DNA of 64,000 bases from Pelomonas sp. SE-A7. Its GTDB lineage: Bacteria; Pseudomonadota; Gammaproteobacteria; Burkholderiales; Burkholderiaceae_C. The stretch spans positions 1,922,001 to 1,986,000 of the forward strand of contig NZ_JAUASW010000001.1 in assembly GCF_030345705.1 (NCBI RefSeq), given 5' to 3'. The position numbers were made by a program, and so were the translations under genes. The notes beneath the pieces were generated by a model that was given only the letters and a program-made list of their open reading frames with translations, was not told the origin of the DNA and ran no database searches. This document shows, one piece after another, positions 1-8,599 of the stretch (the stretch's first letter is position 1; each line of letters starts with the position of its first letter).

Positions 1-336
1 CAGGGCGATCTCGTAGCGCACGCTGGAGCGTCCGCCACCAGCCACGCGCAGGCCGGCTTCTATGCGCTGCGGAAAGGCCAGCGACTCGAAGAAGTTGCAG
101 TGGGTCTCGACCACCAGGCCGATGACGGCGCCGCCGTGGAGGTCCAGCGCGCCCTGCTCGATCAGGTACTGGTTCACCGCGGTGTCGAACAGGCTGTAGT
201 AGACGACGTTGTTCAGGTGGCCGTAGAGGTCGTTGTCCATCCAGCGCGTGCCCAGCGTCACGAAGCGGGCATAGGCCGAGCGCGGCTCGGGCTGGGGACG
301 GGGCGAAGGGCTGCTCATGGAGGGCGATTCTTTCAT
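1..336 (-). CDS. Acyl-CoA thioesterase, 4HBT hotdog family (3' end outside window)
   Basis: Translating the minus strand gives a hotdog-fold thioesterase of the YbgC/FadM type. The diagnostic stretch is RWMDNDLYGHLNNVVYYSLF, with the catalytic Asp followed by the GHLNN helix start, near residues 27-46. Members hydrolyse acyl-CoA thioesters in the cytoplasm; the chain-length preference cannot be read here. The ATG at 336 overlaps the stop of the upstream deacetylase gene in an ATGA arrangement, which implies translational coupling. An internal ATG at 318 is the alternative start. The C-terminus is cut off by the window edge. The family call is firm, the physiological substrate unknown. Confidence 0.85.
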   Translation of the reverse strand, partial: MKESPSMSSPSPRPQPEPRSAYARFVTLGTRWMDNDLYGHLNNVVYYSLFDTAVNQYLIEQGALDLHGGAVIGLVVETHCNFFESLAFPQRIEAGLRVAGGGRSSVRYEIAL

Positions 337-1253
337 CGACGGGTTTGCCACAGCCGCCAGCTGTGCACGGCCTCGCTCAGGGTATTCACTTGCACTGCCA
401 CCGTGGTGGCCAGGTCATGGCCGTAGCCACCGGCCATGGCCATGGCGACCGGAATGCCGCGCTCGCGCAGCTCGGTCAGCACACGCCGGTCGCGTTCACG
501 CAGGCCGGCATAGCTCAGCTTGAGGCGGCCCAGGCGGTCGCCCTCGTGGGGATCGGCACCCGCCAGGTAGAAGGCCAGGCCGGGCGGCTGGGTCGCCAGC
601 CGCGACCACACCGTGGTCAGCGCGGCATCGAGCGCGGCCAGATAGGGCTCGTCCGTGCAGCCGTCCGGCAGCTCCACGTCCAGGTCGCTGGCTTCCTTGC
701 GGAACGGAAAGTTGCGCGCGCCGTGCATGGACAACGTGAAGACGCTGTCATCGCCGCTGAAGATCGCCGCCGTGCCGTTGCCCTGGTGGACGTCCAGATC
801 GATGACCAGCACGCGCAGGCCCGCGCGTTCCGCCTGCATCAAGCGCGCTGCCACCGCGACGTCATTGAAGACGCAGTAGCCCGAGCCCTTGTGCGAATAC
901 GCATGGTGGGTGCCGCCCGCCAGGTTGGCGGCCACACCCTCCTCCAGCGCGGCTCGCGCCGCCTGGATGGTGGCGCCGACCGAATGGCGGGAACGCTCCG
1001 CCATGGCGGGCGACCAGGGGAAGCCGATCTCGCGCTGGGCAGCCTCGCTCAGCCGCCCCTGCATCACCGCGTCTATGTAGCCCGCCTCGTGGACCAGGGC
1101 GAGTTCGCTCTCGGTCGCCGGCCGGGCCGCCTGCAGGCGCAAGAGGCCGGGCTCGCTCTCCAGGGCCTCGCGCAGCATCCGGTACTTGTCCTGAGGAAAG
1201 CGGTGCCCCGGCGGCAGGGCCAGGCTGTGGGCGTCGGAATGGAAGGCCAGCAT
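333..1253 (-). CDS. Histone deacetylase family protein (class II-like, acetylpolyamine/acetoin-utilisation type)
   Basis: This is a zinc-dependent deacylase of the arginase/deacetylase fold, about 306 residues. Visible landmarks are the paired histidines in GGTHHAYSHKGSGYCVFND (near 116-117), the metal ligands in LVIDLDVHQGNGT (Asp and His near 154-156), the later metal Asp in AGADPHEGDRLG, and the C-terminal MAGGYGHD glycine-tyrosine motif, so the active site looks complete. Bacterial members deacetylate polyamines or other small acetylated amines rather than histones. The ATG at 1253 is preferred; a GTG eight codons upstream (1277) is possible. The gene is coupled to the downstream thioesterase by a 4-bp overlap, which suggests an acyl/acetyl-group metabolism operon. 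Confidence 0.9.
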   Translation of the reverse strand: MLAFHSDAHSLALPPGHRFPQDKYRMLREALESEPGLLRLQAARPATESELALVHEAGYIDAVMQGRLSEAAQREIGFPWSPAMAERSRHSVGATIQAARAALEEGVAANLAGGTHHAYSHKGSGYCVFNDVAVAARLMQAERAGLRVLVIDLDVHQGNGTAAIFSGDDSVFTLSMHGARNFPFRKEASDLDVELPDGCTDEPYLAALDAALTTVWSRLATQPPGLAFYLAGADPHEGDRLGRLKLSYAGLRERDRRVLTELRERGIPVAMAMAGGYGHDLATTVAVQVNTLSEAVHSWRLWQTRR

Positions 1254-1373
1254 GGGGCGACACGATAGCGGCGCCACCGCTACAGCGCCGTCATCCGGGC
1301 GTCACCGGGGCCGGTCAGGCTGAGCCCAGGCGGGGTCCGGGGGGCGCTCCGAGTCAAGTTACAAATTTTTTGG

Positions 1374-1388
1374 TGCAGTGCAGCAAAA
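1374..1388 (+). promoter_or_regulatory. Candidate PhaR operator, copy 1
   Basis: TGCAGTGCAGCAAAA lies just upstream of the predicted -35 of the phasin promoter. It recurs with one mismatch exactly 60 bp downstream. TGC/GCA-rich direct elements ending in CAAAA are the kind of site bound by the PHA-responsive repressor PhaR at phasin promoters. Assignment is by pattern and context only. Confidence 0.5.
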
Positions 1389-1393
1389 AGTTC

Positions 1394-1422
1394 TTGCAAT
1401 CGGTTCGGGCGCCCCCCATACT
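1394..1422 (+). promoter_or_regulatory. Putative sigma-70 promoter of the phasin gene
   Basis: TTGCAA (1394-1399) and CATACT (1417-1422) are separated by 17 bases and flanked by the two repeated operator-like elements. Each hexamer matches the consensus at four of six positions. This places the transcript start near 1429, immediately before the second element. Confidence 0.45.
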
Positions 1423-1433
1423 TCGCTCCATGC

Positions 1434-1448
1434 TGCAGTGCAACAAAA
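1434..1448 (+). promoter_or_regulatory. Candidate PhaR operator, copy 2
   Basis: TGCAGTGCAACAAAA is the second copy of the element at 1374, overlapping the predicted start of the phasin transcript. A repressor bound at both sites would bracket the promoter. Confidence 0.5.
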
Positions 1449-1500
1449 CCTGCAGACCCTAGAAACTCCCCAGTAAACAACCCTTCTCAGGAGCCCTGCC

Positions 1501-2058
1501 ATGCTGACCCCGGAACAAGTTTTTGCCGCCCACAAGGCCAATGTCGAGACCCTGTTCGGCCTGACCAACAAGGCCTTCGAAGGCGTCGAAAAGCTGGTCG
1601 AACTGAACCTGCAAGCCGCCAAGACCGCGCTGAGCGAAGTCGCCGATTCGTCGACCGCCGCCCTGTCGGTCAAGGACGCCCAAGAGCTGCTGTCGCTGCA
1701 ACAGTCGCTGCTGCAGCCGAGCGCCGAGAAGGCCGCCGCCTACAGCCGTCACCTGTATGACATCGCCGCCGCCACGAACGCCGAGTTCGTCAAGCTGGCT
1801 GAGTCGCAGTACGGCGACGTGCAGAAGAAGTTCAACGCCGTCATCGAAAACGCCGTCAAGAACGCCCCGGCCGGTAGCGAAAGCGCCGCTGCCCTGGTGA
1901 AGTCGGCTGTCGCTGCCGCCAACAACGCCCTGGAAACCGCACAGAAGGCTGCCAAGCAAGCCGCCGAAGTGGCCGAAGCCAACTTCCAGGCCGTGACCAG
2001 CCAGGCCGTCAAGGCCACCCAGACGGCCACCCGCTCGAGCAAGAAGGCCGCTGCCTGA
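1501..2058 (+). CDS. phaP: Phasin (PHA granule-associated protein)
   Basis: A 185-residue, Ala/Lys-rich, cysteine-free helical protein beginning MLTPEQVFAAHKANVETLFG, the usual N-terminus of the phasin_2/TIGR01841 family of Burkholderiales. Phasins coat polyhydroxyalkanoate granules and control their number and size. The last 20 residues are rich in Ala, Lys, Thr and Ser, as is common. A good ribosome binding site, AGGAG at 1489-1493, supports the ATG. The gene stands alone with its own promoter, operator-like repeats and a strong terminator, which fits a highly expressed, PhaR-regulated gene. Codon use is strongly biased, consistent with high expression. Confidence 0.93.
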   Translation: MLTPEQVFAAHKANVETLFGLTNKAFEGVEKLVELNLQAAKTALSEVADSSTAALSVKDAQELLSLQQSLLQPSAEKAAAYSRHLYDIAAATNAEFVKLAESQYGDVQKKFNAVIENAVKNAPAGSESAAALVKSAVAAANNALETAQKAAKQAAEVAEANFQAVTSQAVKATQTATRSSKKAAA

Positions 2059-2165
2059 TAGCCAAGCAAGAAACCCGAGCTTCTTGGCCGCGCAACGCCT
2101 GAGGGCGGCGGCATCCAAGTTGTCTCCTCGGTACCCAGCGAGCTCTGCTCTGCAAGTACCCTTCG

Positions 2166-2195
2166 GCCCGATGCCTGACAGCATCGGGCTTTTTT
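2166..2195 (+). terminator. Rho-independent terminator after phasin
   Basis: A perfect 9-bp stem (GCCCGATGC / GCATCGGGC) with a 6-base loop is followed by six T residues. It sits about 105 bases after the phasin stop. Confidence 0.9.
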
Positions 2196-2399
2196 ACGTC
2201 GGCTCCGGCCGCTGCAGGTCGGACCTCGTTCTGGGAGTTAGCACGCAGCCCTGCATCCATGCCCGTGCTTTTCCGCATGCCCACCCTTCGGTGTGTCCGA
2301 GGGACAACCCGGTGAGCCCCCCCCATCGTTGATCTGAAACTCGCCGGGCAAGCGCAAGGCTTGCAACAAAGCAATCAGTCAACCAAACGAGGGGAACCC
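2196..2399. other. Intergenic leader of the Oar-like receptor
   Basis: With the phasin 3' region (2059-2165) this makes a 341-base stretch without a gene. Apart from the terminator at 2166-2195 I see only the ribosome binding site GAGGGG at 2389-2394. No convincing -35/-10 pair, riboswitch or repeat was recognised. Confidence 0.5.
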
Positions 2400-5300
2400 A
2401 TGCCCATTAACTTCAGCGGCAATCTGCGCCTGCATCGAACTGCCGTTGCGCTCGCCGTCTGTCTTGCCGCCGCCACGGCCACCCAGGTCCAAGCCCAGTC
2501 CAACGCCACCGGCAGCATCTTCGGCTCGGTGCAGGCAACGCCCGGCACCACGGTGCTGATCGAGAACCCGGCCACCGGCTTCAAGCGCACGGTCACGCCC
2601 GACGCCACCGGCCGCATCCAGGCCTCCTCGCTGCCGGTGGGCAGCTACAAGGTCAGCCTGCTGCGCGACGGCAAGGCCATCCAGACCCGCGAGGGCGTCG
2701 AAGTGCAGCTCGGTCAGGGCGCCGAGGTTTCTTTCGGCCAGCAGCTTGAAACGGTCACGGTGACCGGCGCTCGCCGCAAGCTTGACGTGTCGAGTGCCGA
2801 CAACGGCGCCAGCTTCTCGGCCAAGCAACTGGAGGCTCTGCCGACCGGCCGCAACCTGGACGCCATCATCCGCCTCGCGCCAAACACCACCAATGTGGAC
2901 CCGCGCTATCCCGGCGGCGCCAGCATCGGCGGCGGCGCGGCTTCTGAGAACTCGTACTACATCAACGGCTTCCCGGTCACCAACCCGCTGAACCAGTTGG
3001 GATCGTCGGAACTGCCATTCGGCGCGATTGAACAGGCCCAGATCCTGAACGGCGGCTTCGGCGCCGAGTTCGGCCGTTCGGTGGGTGGCGTGATCAACGT
3101 CATCACCAAGAGCGGCACCAACACCTGGGAAACCGGCGGCACCATCAGCCTGTCGCCGAATTCGCTGCGCAGCAAGGCGCAGAACCGCTACTACGCCACT
3201 ACCGGCAAGGTGCCGGCAACCGACGGCAAGCTCTTCCTGTACCGCGAGAACAACACGCAAAGCGAGACCCAAGTGGGCGGCTATGTGGGCGGCCCGCTGA
3301 TCAAGGACCATCTGTTCATGTTCGTCGCCGCCGAGAAGCGCACGTTGAAGAACGGCTCGATGGACGCGATCAACGGCAGTACCGTGAATGGCGCCGACGC
3401 CCCAAGCGCCTGGAACGACGACAAGACCGTCACCACCCGCGTGCTGGGCAAGCTGGACTTCAACATCACTGACGGCCATCGCCTGGACCTGACGTTGATC
3501 GGCGACACGCCCAAGCTGACCCGCACGGTATCAGGGGCCAACACCCTGACCGGTGCCCGCAATGGCAAGGTCGACCACATCGAGAACTGGAAGAACGACG
3601 AGGACGGCCTGACCACCTCGGGCGCCAACGTGCAGATCCTGCGCTATGTGGGCGAGCTGAGCGACAACCTCACCTTGACCGCCTTGTATGGCAAGAGCTC
3701 GACCAAGCGTTCCGCCACCACGGCCGGCATCGACACCACCGTACCCTTCGTCGGCTTCGAGAACGGCAACGCAGCCAAGGCGCCAGGCCTGAGTTATCCG
3801 GTCCTGAACAGCTTCACCGGCCAGCTCTACCGCGCCGGCAACGAAGACAAGGTCAAGGGCCTGCGCCTGGACATCGAGTACAAGCTGGGCCAGCACACGC
3901 TGCGCGCCGGCATGGACGACAACAAGATGTCCACGCTCTTCGGCGGCAAGGAAGCGCCCCCGGGAGGCCGCAGCCTGCAGTACCGTCTATTGACCGACCC
4001 CGCGGCCGTGGCCAACAAGAATCTCACGCTGCCGGACTCGGGCAGCCAGCAGATGTGGATTGGCAACCCGAACAACGGAGCCCTGGCTGCCAAGGGCTAC
4101 TACGGCGTGGAGAACATCACCTCCAGCGTCAGCGACGCCTACTCAAACCAGACGGCGCAGTACATCGAAGACAAGTACCAGGTGACCAAGAACCTGCTGC
4201 TGGTCGCCGGGCTGCGCCGCGAGACCTACGAGAACCAGAATTCGGCCAAGGAGACTTTCCTCAAGGTCGACAACCAGTACAACCCGCGCTTCCAGGCCGT
4301 ATGGGACGCGCTGGGCGACTCGTCGCTGAAAGTCTTCACCAGCGCCGGCCGCTACTCGATCCAGATCCCCACACTGGTGGCCCTGCGCGGCGCCAACGGC
4401 TCCACCGGCACGTCCACCGTCTTCACCTACACCGGCGTCGACTCCAAGGGCATGCCCACCGGCCGCATCGACCAGACCAAGGCCTATTCGCCGAATGCCG
4501 AATATGGCCAGGCCAAGGACCCGCACAGCGTCGCCGGCGTGAACATGAAGCCGGCGTATCAGGACGAGATGACCGTCGGCATCGAGAAAGCCCTGACCCG
4601 AGACCTGAACGGCGGCGTCAAGCTGACCTACCGCTCGCTGAAGAGCACGATCGACGACATGTGTGACTGGCGTCCGTTCGCCAAGTGGCTGGAGAAGAAC
4701 CCCGGCGTCAGTGCCGCGCCCTGGAAGGCGTTCCTGGCTGATGTCGAGAACGGCCATTCGCCGTTCAGCTGCGCCTCGTTCAACCCGGGCGAGGCCAACA
4801 GCTTTGACATCAACTTCAACGGCGACGGCAAGACCTACACCCGCGTCAACCTGAGCGCCGCGGACCTGGGCTACGGCGGCATGAAGCCCAAGCGCGTCTA
4901 CACCGCGCTGGACTTCTTCGTCGAGCACCCGTTCCGCGACAACTGGTACGGCAAGGTGACCTACACCTACTCGACCAGCAAGGGCAACACCGAAGGCCAG
5001 ACCCTGTCCGACCGGGCGCAGCGCGACGTGTCGGCCACGCAGACCTGGGACCAGCCCGAGCTGATGGAGCACGCCTATGGCTACCTGCCCAATGACCGCA
5101 AGCACCAGATCAAGGGCTATGGCTATGTTCAGCTGACGCCTGAGTGGCAGGCCGCCGGCGCTTTGAGCTGGGAATCGGGCCGTCCGCGCAGTTGCCTGGG
5201 TGTCTACAAGGGCCCCAACCAGAACGACGTGAACTGGGGCACGCTGAACTACGGCTCGAACTACCACTACTGCTTCGGCAAGCCCGCTGATCGCGGTGCC

Positions 5301-5540
5301 GTGGGCCGTCTCGCCAACAACTCGCGCATCGACCTGAGCCTGACCTACAAGCCCAGCTATGTGCCGGGCCTGTCGGTGTCGGCCGAGGTGTTCAACGTCG
5401 CCAACTCGCAAGCCATCCTGGCCGTGGAAGAACGCGGCGAGACCGGCAGCGGCGCTCCGCGCAGCATCTACGAGCTGTCGCAAGGCAATGCAGCCCCGCG
5501 CAACGTCCGCTTTGCCGTGACCTACAACAAGGCCTTCTGA
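2400..5540 (+). CDS. Oar-like TonB-dependent receptor with N-terminal carboxypeptidase-regulatory-like domain
   Basis: A 1046-residue outer-membrane protein. It has a signal peptide ending near AQAQS, then a small beta-sandwich (GSIFGSVQATPGTTVLIENP and following, about 35-110), then a TonB plug starting at LETVTVTGARR. The barrel follows and ends in an aromatic residue (YNKAF), as outer-membrane beta-barrels do. The layout is that of the Oar/omp family found in Myxococcus, Xanthomonadales and Burkholderiales. Cargo is unknown; in some bacteria Oar is linked to protein secretion or large-oligomer uptake. ATG 2400 is chosen over ATG 2361 because GAGGGG lies 5 bases upstream and the signal peptide then has normal length. 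It is monocistronic, with its own terminator. Confidence 0.88.
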   Translation: MPINFSGNLRLHRTAVALAVCLAAATATQVQAQSNATGSIFGSVQATPGTTVLIENPATGFKRTVTPDATGRIQASSLPVGSYKVSLLRDGKAIQTREGVEVQLGQGAEVSFGQQLETVTVTGARRKLDVSSADNGASFSAKQLEALPTGRNLDAIIRLAPNTTNVDPRYPGGASIGGGAASENSYYINGFPVTNPLNQLGSSELPFGAIEQAQILNGGFGAEFGRSVGGVINVITKSGTNTWETGGTISLSPNSLRSKAQNRYYATTGKVPATDGKLFLYRENNTQSETQVGGYVGGPLIKDHLFMFVAAEKRTLKNGSMDAINGSTVNGADAPSAWNDDKTVTTRVLGKLDFNITDGHRLDLTLIGDTPKLTRTVSGANTLTGARNGKVDHIENWKNDEDGLTTSGANVQILRYVGELSDNLTLTALYGKSSTKRSATTAGIDTTVPFVGFENGNAAKAPGLSYPVLNSFTGQLYRAGNEDKVKGLRLDIEYKLGQHTLRAGMDDNKMSTLFGGKEAPPGGRSLQYRLLTDPAAVANKNLTLPDSGSQQMWIGNPNNGALAAKGYYGVENITSSVSDAYSNQTAQYIEDKYQVTKNLLLVAGLRRETYENQNSAKETFLKVDNQYNPRFQAVWDALGDSSLKVFTSAGRYSIQIPTLVALRGANGSTGTSTVFTYTGVDSKGMPTGRIDQTKAYSPNAEYGQAKDPHSVAGVNMKPAYQDEMTVGIEKALTRDLNGGVKLTYRSLKSTIDDMCDWRPFAKWLEKNPGVSAAPWKAFLADVENGHSPFSCASFNPGEANSFDINFNGDGKTYTRVNLSAADLGYGGMKPKRVYTALDFFVEHPFRDNWYGKVTYTYSTSKGNTEGQTLSDRAQRDVSATQTWDQPELMEHAYGYLPNDRKHQIKGYGYVQLTPEWQAAGALSWESGRPRSCLGVYKGPNQNDVNWGTLNYGSNYHYCFGKPADRGAVGRLANNSRIDLSLTYKPSYVPGLSVSAEVFNVANSQAILAVEERGETGSGAPRSIYELSQGNAAPRNVRFAVTYNKAF

Positions 5541-5561
5541 TCGAAGCAGTCTGAACTGCAA

Positions 5562-5595
5562 GCCGCCGGATGAAAGTCCGGCGGCTTTCTTTTTT
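5562..5595 (+). terminator. Rho-independent terminator after the Oar-like receptor
   Basis: GCCGCCGGA / TCCGGCGGC stem of 9 bp with loop TGAAAG, followed by TTTCTTTTTT. It also separates the receptor from the convergent LON-domain gene. Confidence 0.9.
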
Positions 5596-5607
5596 CCTGC
5601 GCGGGCC

Positions 5608-6234
5608 TCAGGGGCCCAGGTGCTCCAGCAGATCCGCCACCAGTTCCAGCCTCAGCAGAGGGTTGTCCAGCGCCAGCAGGCGCTGCTTCTCGGAAGATGG
5701 CAGCGGCAGCAGCTCGCACCAGCGGTTCGCCAGCCAGCCACAATCGTCCCAGCGATAGGGAGGCTGGACCGGCAGGTCCGCCGTGGCCACTGCCTGTTCG
5801 AATCGGCTCAGCAGCAGCTGCAATTGCCGGCTGGCGCGCTGCAGGTCGGGCGGCACCTGCACCTCGGCGTCGGCGGACAGCAGGCGGCCTTCGCCGACCC
5901 ACAGCCCATGCGGCAGGCATTCGCTGCGCCACAGCTGGAAGCGCTGGCCGCCGGTGCAGCGGATCTGCAGCAGGCCGGGCTGGGTCCGATCGCATGAGTC
6001 GACATGAGCCAGGGTGCCCAGGCTCTCGAAGCTCTCGCGCAGGAACTGATCGCCCTCGCCGCGCTGGCGCACCTCGTTGCCCGAGGTCAGGCAGACCACG
6101 CCGAACGGCCGGTCGTCCTTGAGGCAGCGCTGGATCAGGTCCAGGTAGCGCGGCTCGAAGATGCGCAGCTCCAGCAGACCTGCTGGGAACAGCACCGAGC
6201 TCAGCGGGAACAACTCGATGCGTTCGTCGCTCAT
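5608..6234 (-). CDS. LON peptidase substrate-binding domain protein
   Basis: A 208-residue protein beginning MSDERIELFPLSSVLFPAGL and continuing LRIFEPRYLDLIQRCLKDDR. This is the hallmark of the isolated Lon N-terminal (LAN, PF02190) domain. There is no AAA or Ser-Lys protease domain, so it is not Lon itself. Stand-alone LON-domain proteins are widespread in Proteobacteria and their role, probably substrate or protein binding, is not established. It lies 11 bases downstream of the patatin gene on the same strand and probably shares its transcript. Confidence 0.88.
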   Translation of the reverse strand: MSDERIELFPLSSVLFPAGLLELRIFEPRYLDLIQRCLKDDRPFGVVCLTSGNEVRQRGEGDQFLRESFESLGTLAHVDSCDRTQPGLLQIRCTGGQRFQLWRSECLPHGLWVGEGRLLSADAEVQVPPDLQRASRQLQLLLSRFEQAVATADLPVQPPYRWDDCGWLANRWCELLPLPSSEKQRLLALDNPLLRLELVADLLEHLGP

Positions 6235-6245
6235 CGTTCGCGGCC

Positions 6246-7169
6246 TCAGCGAGTCTTGGCAGCGATGCGCTGGCGCAGCTGCGGCAGCAGGGCCTGAGCG
6301 GCCTCGCGGCCGGCCTGGATGGAGCGCTTGCGAGCCGTGAAGTCGGCACTGCCAATGCCGTTCAGCGCCGGACGAATCACCAGGTCGGCATCGCGCAGCT
6401 CGAAGGTATTGATGCTGCGGCCCATGATGGAAAACGTCTGCAGCAGCATGCGCAGCGGATCGCTGCCCGGCTTCTCTTCGGGCGGCGAAGTGATGTCCAC
6501 ACCAATCACCAGCTCGGCGCCCATCTGGCGGGCGAAGCGCACCGGCACCGGCGCTACGAGGCCGCCGTCCACATAGTCGCGATTGCCGATATGGACCGGC
6601 TGGAACACCGCCGGCACCGAGCTGGACGCCCGCACCGCGGCCCCGGTGTCGCCGGTGCGGAACAGGATGGGCGAACCGTCCGACAGATCGGTCGCGACTA
6701 TGCCCAGCGGCAGCGGCATCTGCTCGATCAGCTTGTTGCCGGTCTTCTCGCGCACGAAGCGGGCCAGCGCCTCGCCGCGTATCAGGCCACGCGTCGGGAA
6801 GGCCCAGTCGGTGATGGATCCCTCGTCCATGGATTCGGCCAGCTGGGCCATCTCGTTGCCGTTCCTGCCCGAGGCATAAAGGGCGGCGACCAGGCTGCCA
6901 GCCGAGGTGCCGGCCACCAGGTCGACCTTGATGCCCTGCTCTTCCAGCACCTGGATCACGCCGATATGGGCGAAACCGCGCGCCGCGCCACCACCCAGGG
7001 CCAGGCCGATGCGCGGCGGCTTGGGCGCAGGCTTCGGAGCCGGTGGCGGCTCGACCGGCGGTGGCACGGGAATCGGCGGTGGCGGCAGGCTGGAGCAGGC
7101 CGCCAGGGCCAGACCTGCCAGCAGCAGGCCGCGGCGCGCCAGCGGCGCGCGAACAGGGGCTTCGGACAT
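6246..7169 (-). CDS. Patatin-like phospholipase, lipoprotein
   Basis: 307 residues. A lipoprotein signal peptide ends in LALAAC with Cys25 as the acylation site, and a Pro-rich linker (about 28-50) follows. The patatin/RssA-type catalytic domain then has the oxyanion glycine motif LGGGAARGFAHIGV, the nucleophile motif GTSAGS and the catalytic Asp in DGG (YVDGGLVAPVP). The Ser-Asp dyad is complete, so lipid acyl-hydrolase activity at the inner face of the outer membrane or in the periplasm is likely. The start at ATG 7169 rather than the longer frame is set by the signal peptide. It is followed closely by the LON-domain gene. Confidence 0.9.
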   Translation of the reverse strand: MSEAPVRAPLARRGLLLAGLALAACSSLPPPPIPVPPPVEPPPAPKPAPKPPRIGLALGGGAARGFAHIGVIQVLEEQGIKVDLVAGTSAGSLVAALYASGRNGNEMAQLAESMDEGSITDWAFPTRGLIRGEALARFVREKTGNKLIEQMPLPLGIVATDLSDGSPILFRTGDTGAAVRASSSVPAVFQPVHIGNRDYVDGGLVAPVPVRFARQMGAELVIGVDITSPPEEKPGSDPLRMLLQTFSIMGRSINTFELRDADLVIRPALNGIGSADFTARKRSIQAGREAAQALLPQLRQRIAAKTR

Positions 7170-7236
7170 GCGCCGGATTCTAGGGAAGGCGTTCACAATC
7201 GACCGCAGGCATTCCAGCAATCCGCAGGAGACGAGC

Positions 7237-7566
7237 ATGGCCCTGACCCACGCCAATCCCGGCCAGTTGATCGATCTGGTGCCGCTGGCCGACGGCAAGA
7301 CCGACAGCCCCAGCACCAGCCTGATCAAGACCGAGCAGTTGCAGCTGCTGCACATGGTCCTGCATGCCGGCCAGTCGCTGCCCGAGCATCAGGTGGCGGG
7401 TGAGCTGATCCTGCAATGCCTGGCGGGCCGCGTGCGGCTGCGCACACCGGGCCAGCAGATGCCGCTGAGCGCCGGTCAGCTGGTGCTGCTGCGCGGCGGT
7501 GAGCGACATGGCGTCGAGGCCGAAGTCGACAGCTGCCTGCTGCTGACCTTGTCGCTGAAGCACTGA
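7237..7566 (+). CDS. Small cupin-domain protein
   Basis: A 109-residue single-domain cupin. The core ... LLHMVLHAGQSLPEHQVAGE ... LQCLAGRVRLRTPGQ ... LSAGQLVLLRGGERHGVEA matches cupin motifs 1 and 2. Motif 1 retains one His (EHQ) and motif 2 ends in RHGVEA, so a metal site may be present but reduced. The ATG at 7237 is preceded by CAGGAG. It is divergent from the patatin gene, with only 67 bases between starts. The function is not predictable; such cupins often bind small ligands or act in stress or sugar metabolism. Confidence 0.75.
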   Translation: MALTHANPGQLIDLVPLADGKTDSPSTSLIKTEQLQLLHMVLHAGQSLPEHQVAGELILQCLAGRVRLRTPGQQMPLSAGQLVLLRGGERHGVEAEVDSCLLLTLSLKH

Positions 7567-7650
7567 CGAGCGAGTCCCCGATTTGAGCGAGGCCGGGCCG
7601 GCCGGCCCGATGCAAGAATGGCCTCGCCGCATGCAGTCAGGGAGGCGACG

Positions 7651-8547
7651 ATGGGACATCGCATCTTGTGTTCGCTGGTCGTTCTGGCGCTGGCATCGGT
7701 CAGCCCGGCCGGCCGCGCCGACACGCTGCCGGCCGGCGCGCTGGAGAAGCGCTGCTGGCTGGCCCACACGTCGGAGCGCACGGCGGTCGATCTGCGCGAG
7801 CCCACGGCGGTGAGCTTCAGCAATCTGCGCAACGGCTATGCCTTCCGCTCCCCTTTCTGGGTCGAGTTCGGCGTGCGCGGCATGGGCGTGGTACCGGCCG
7901 GCAACAAAAACGAGCGCGCCGGCCACCACCACATCCTGATAGACACGCCGCTGCCGATCAATCACCAGGCCCAGATCCCGTTCTCCGACACCCACAAGCA
8001 TTTCGGCAAGGGCCAGACCGGCACCCAGCTGGACCTGCCCGACGGCAAGCACACGCTGCGCCTGCTGTTTGCCGACCATGAGCATCGGCCCTACTTCGTC
8101 TACAGCCGAGAAATCAGCATCCAGGTGATAGGCCGGCGCACCGCCGCGCCGGTGCGCATCGAGTCCAACAACTTCGACGACAGCTGCACCCTCTGGTACC
8201 AGGACACCATGGCCGCGCCGCGCTCGGGCGCCAAGGAGGCCTACGTCAAGAACCTGCGCGACGAGGAGGTGGTCGGCAGTCCCTTCACGCTGAGCTTTGG
8301 CGTGGTCGGACTCGGCATTGCGCCGGCCGCACAGAAGGTCAAGGACACCGGTCATTTCATCTACACGATCAACAGCCGAGGCGGCGGCCAGGTCCAGCGC
8401 CAGGTGCTGGCCGACGGCCGCACCGAGAGCCTGATCGAACTGCCGCGCGGCGACTACGAGCTGGACCTGCGCCTGCAAGACAGTGATGGCAACCAATTGC
8501 TGAAGGCGCCGCCGCTGCGCTTCAGCGTGCAGAAGCAGGAGCGCTGA
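7651..8547 (+). CDS. Periplasmic DUF4399 protein with two tandem domains
   Basis: 298 residues with a signal peptide (MGHRILCSLVVLALASVSPA...RA). Two DUF4399 repeats follow. The first contains FWVEFGVRGMGVVPAGN...GHHHILIDTPLP, the second FTLSFGVVGLGIAPAAQ...TGHFIYTIN. The first repeat keeps the full GHHHILID motif, while the second has lost two of the three histidines, so only one may bind metal. ATG 7651, preceded by GGAGG, is preferred to the upstream in-frame ATG at 7618. The function of DUF4399 is unknown. The next gene is a periplasmic thiol oxidoreductase. Confidence 0.82.
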   Translation: MGHRILCSLVVLALASVSPAGRADTLPAGALEKRCWLAHTSERTAVDLREPTAVSFSNLRNGYAFRSPFWVEFGVRGMGVVPAGNKNERAGHHHILIDTPLPINHQAQIPFSDTHKHFGKGQTGTQLDLPDGKHTLRLLFADHEHRPYFVYSREISIQVIGRRTAAPVRIESNNFDDSCTLWYQDTMAAPRSGAKEAYVKNLRDEEVVGSPFTLSFGVVGLGIAPAAQKVKDTGHFIYTINSRGGGQVQRQVLADGRTESLIELPRGDYELDLRLQDSDGNQLLKAPPLRFSVQKQER

Positions 8548-8599
8548 TCAAGGGCAGAATCCGCCGGTCCTGCAACATCAACGAGGAAGCCCCAGCACC

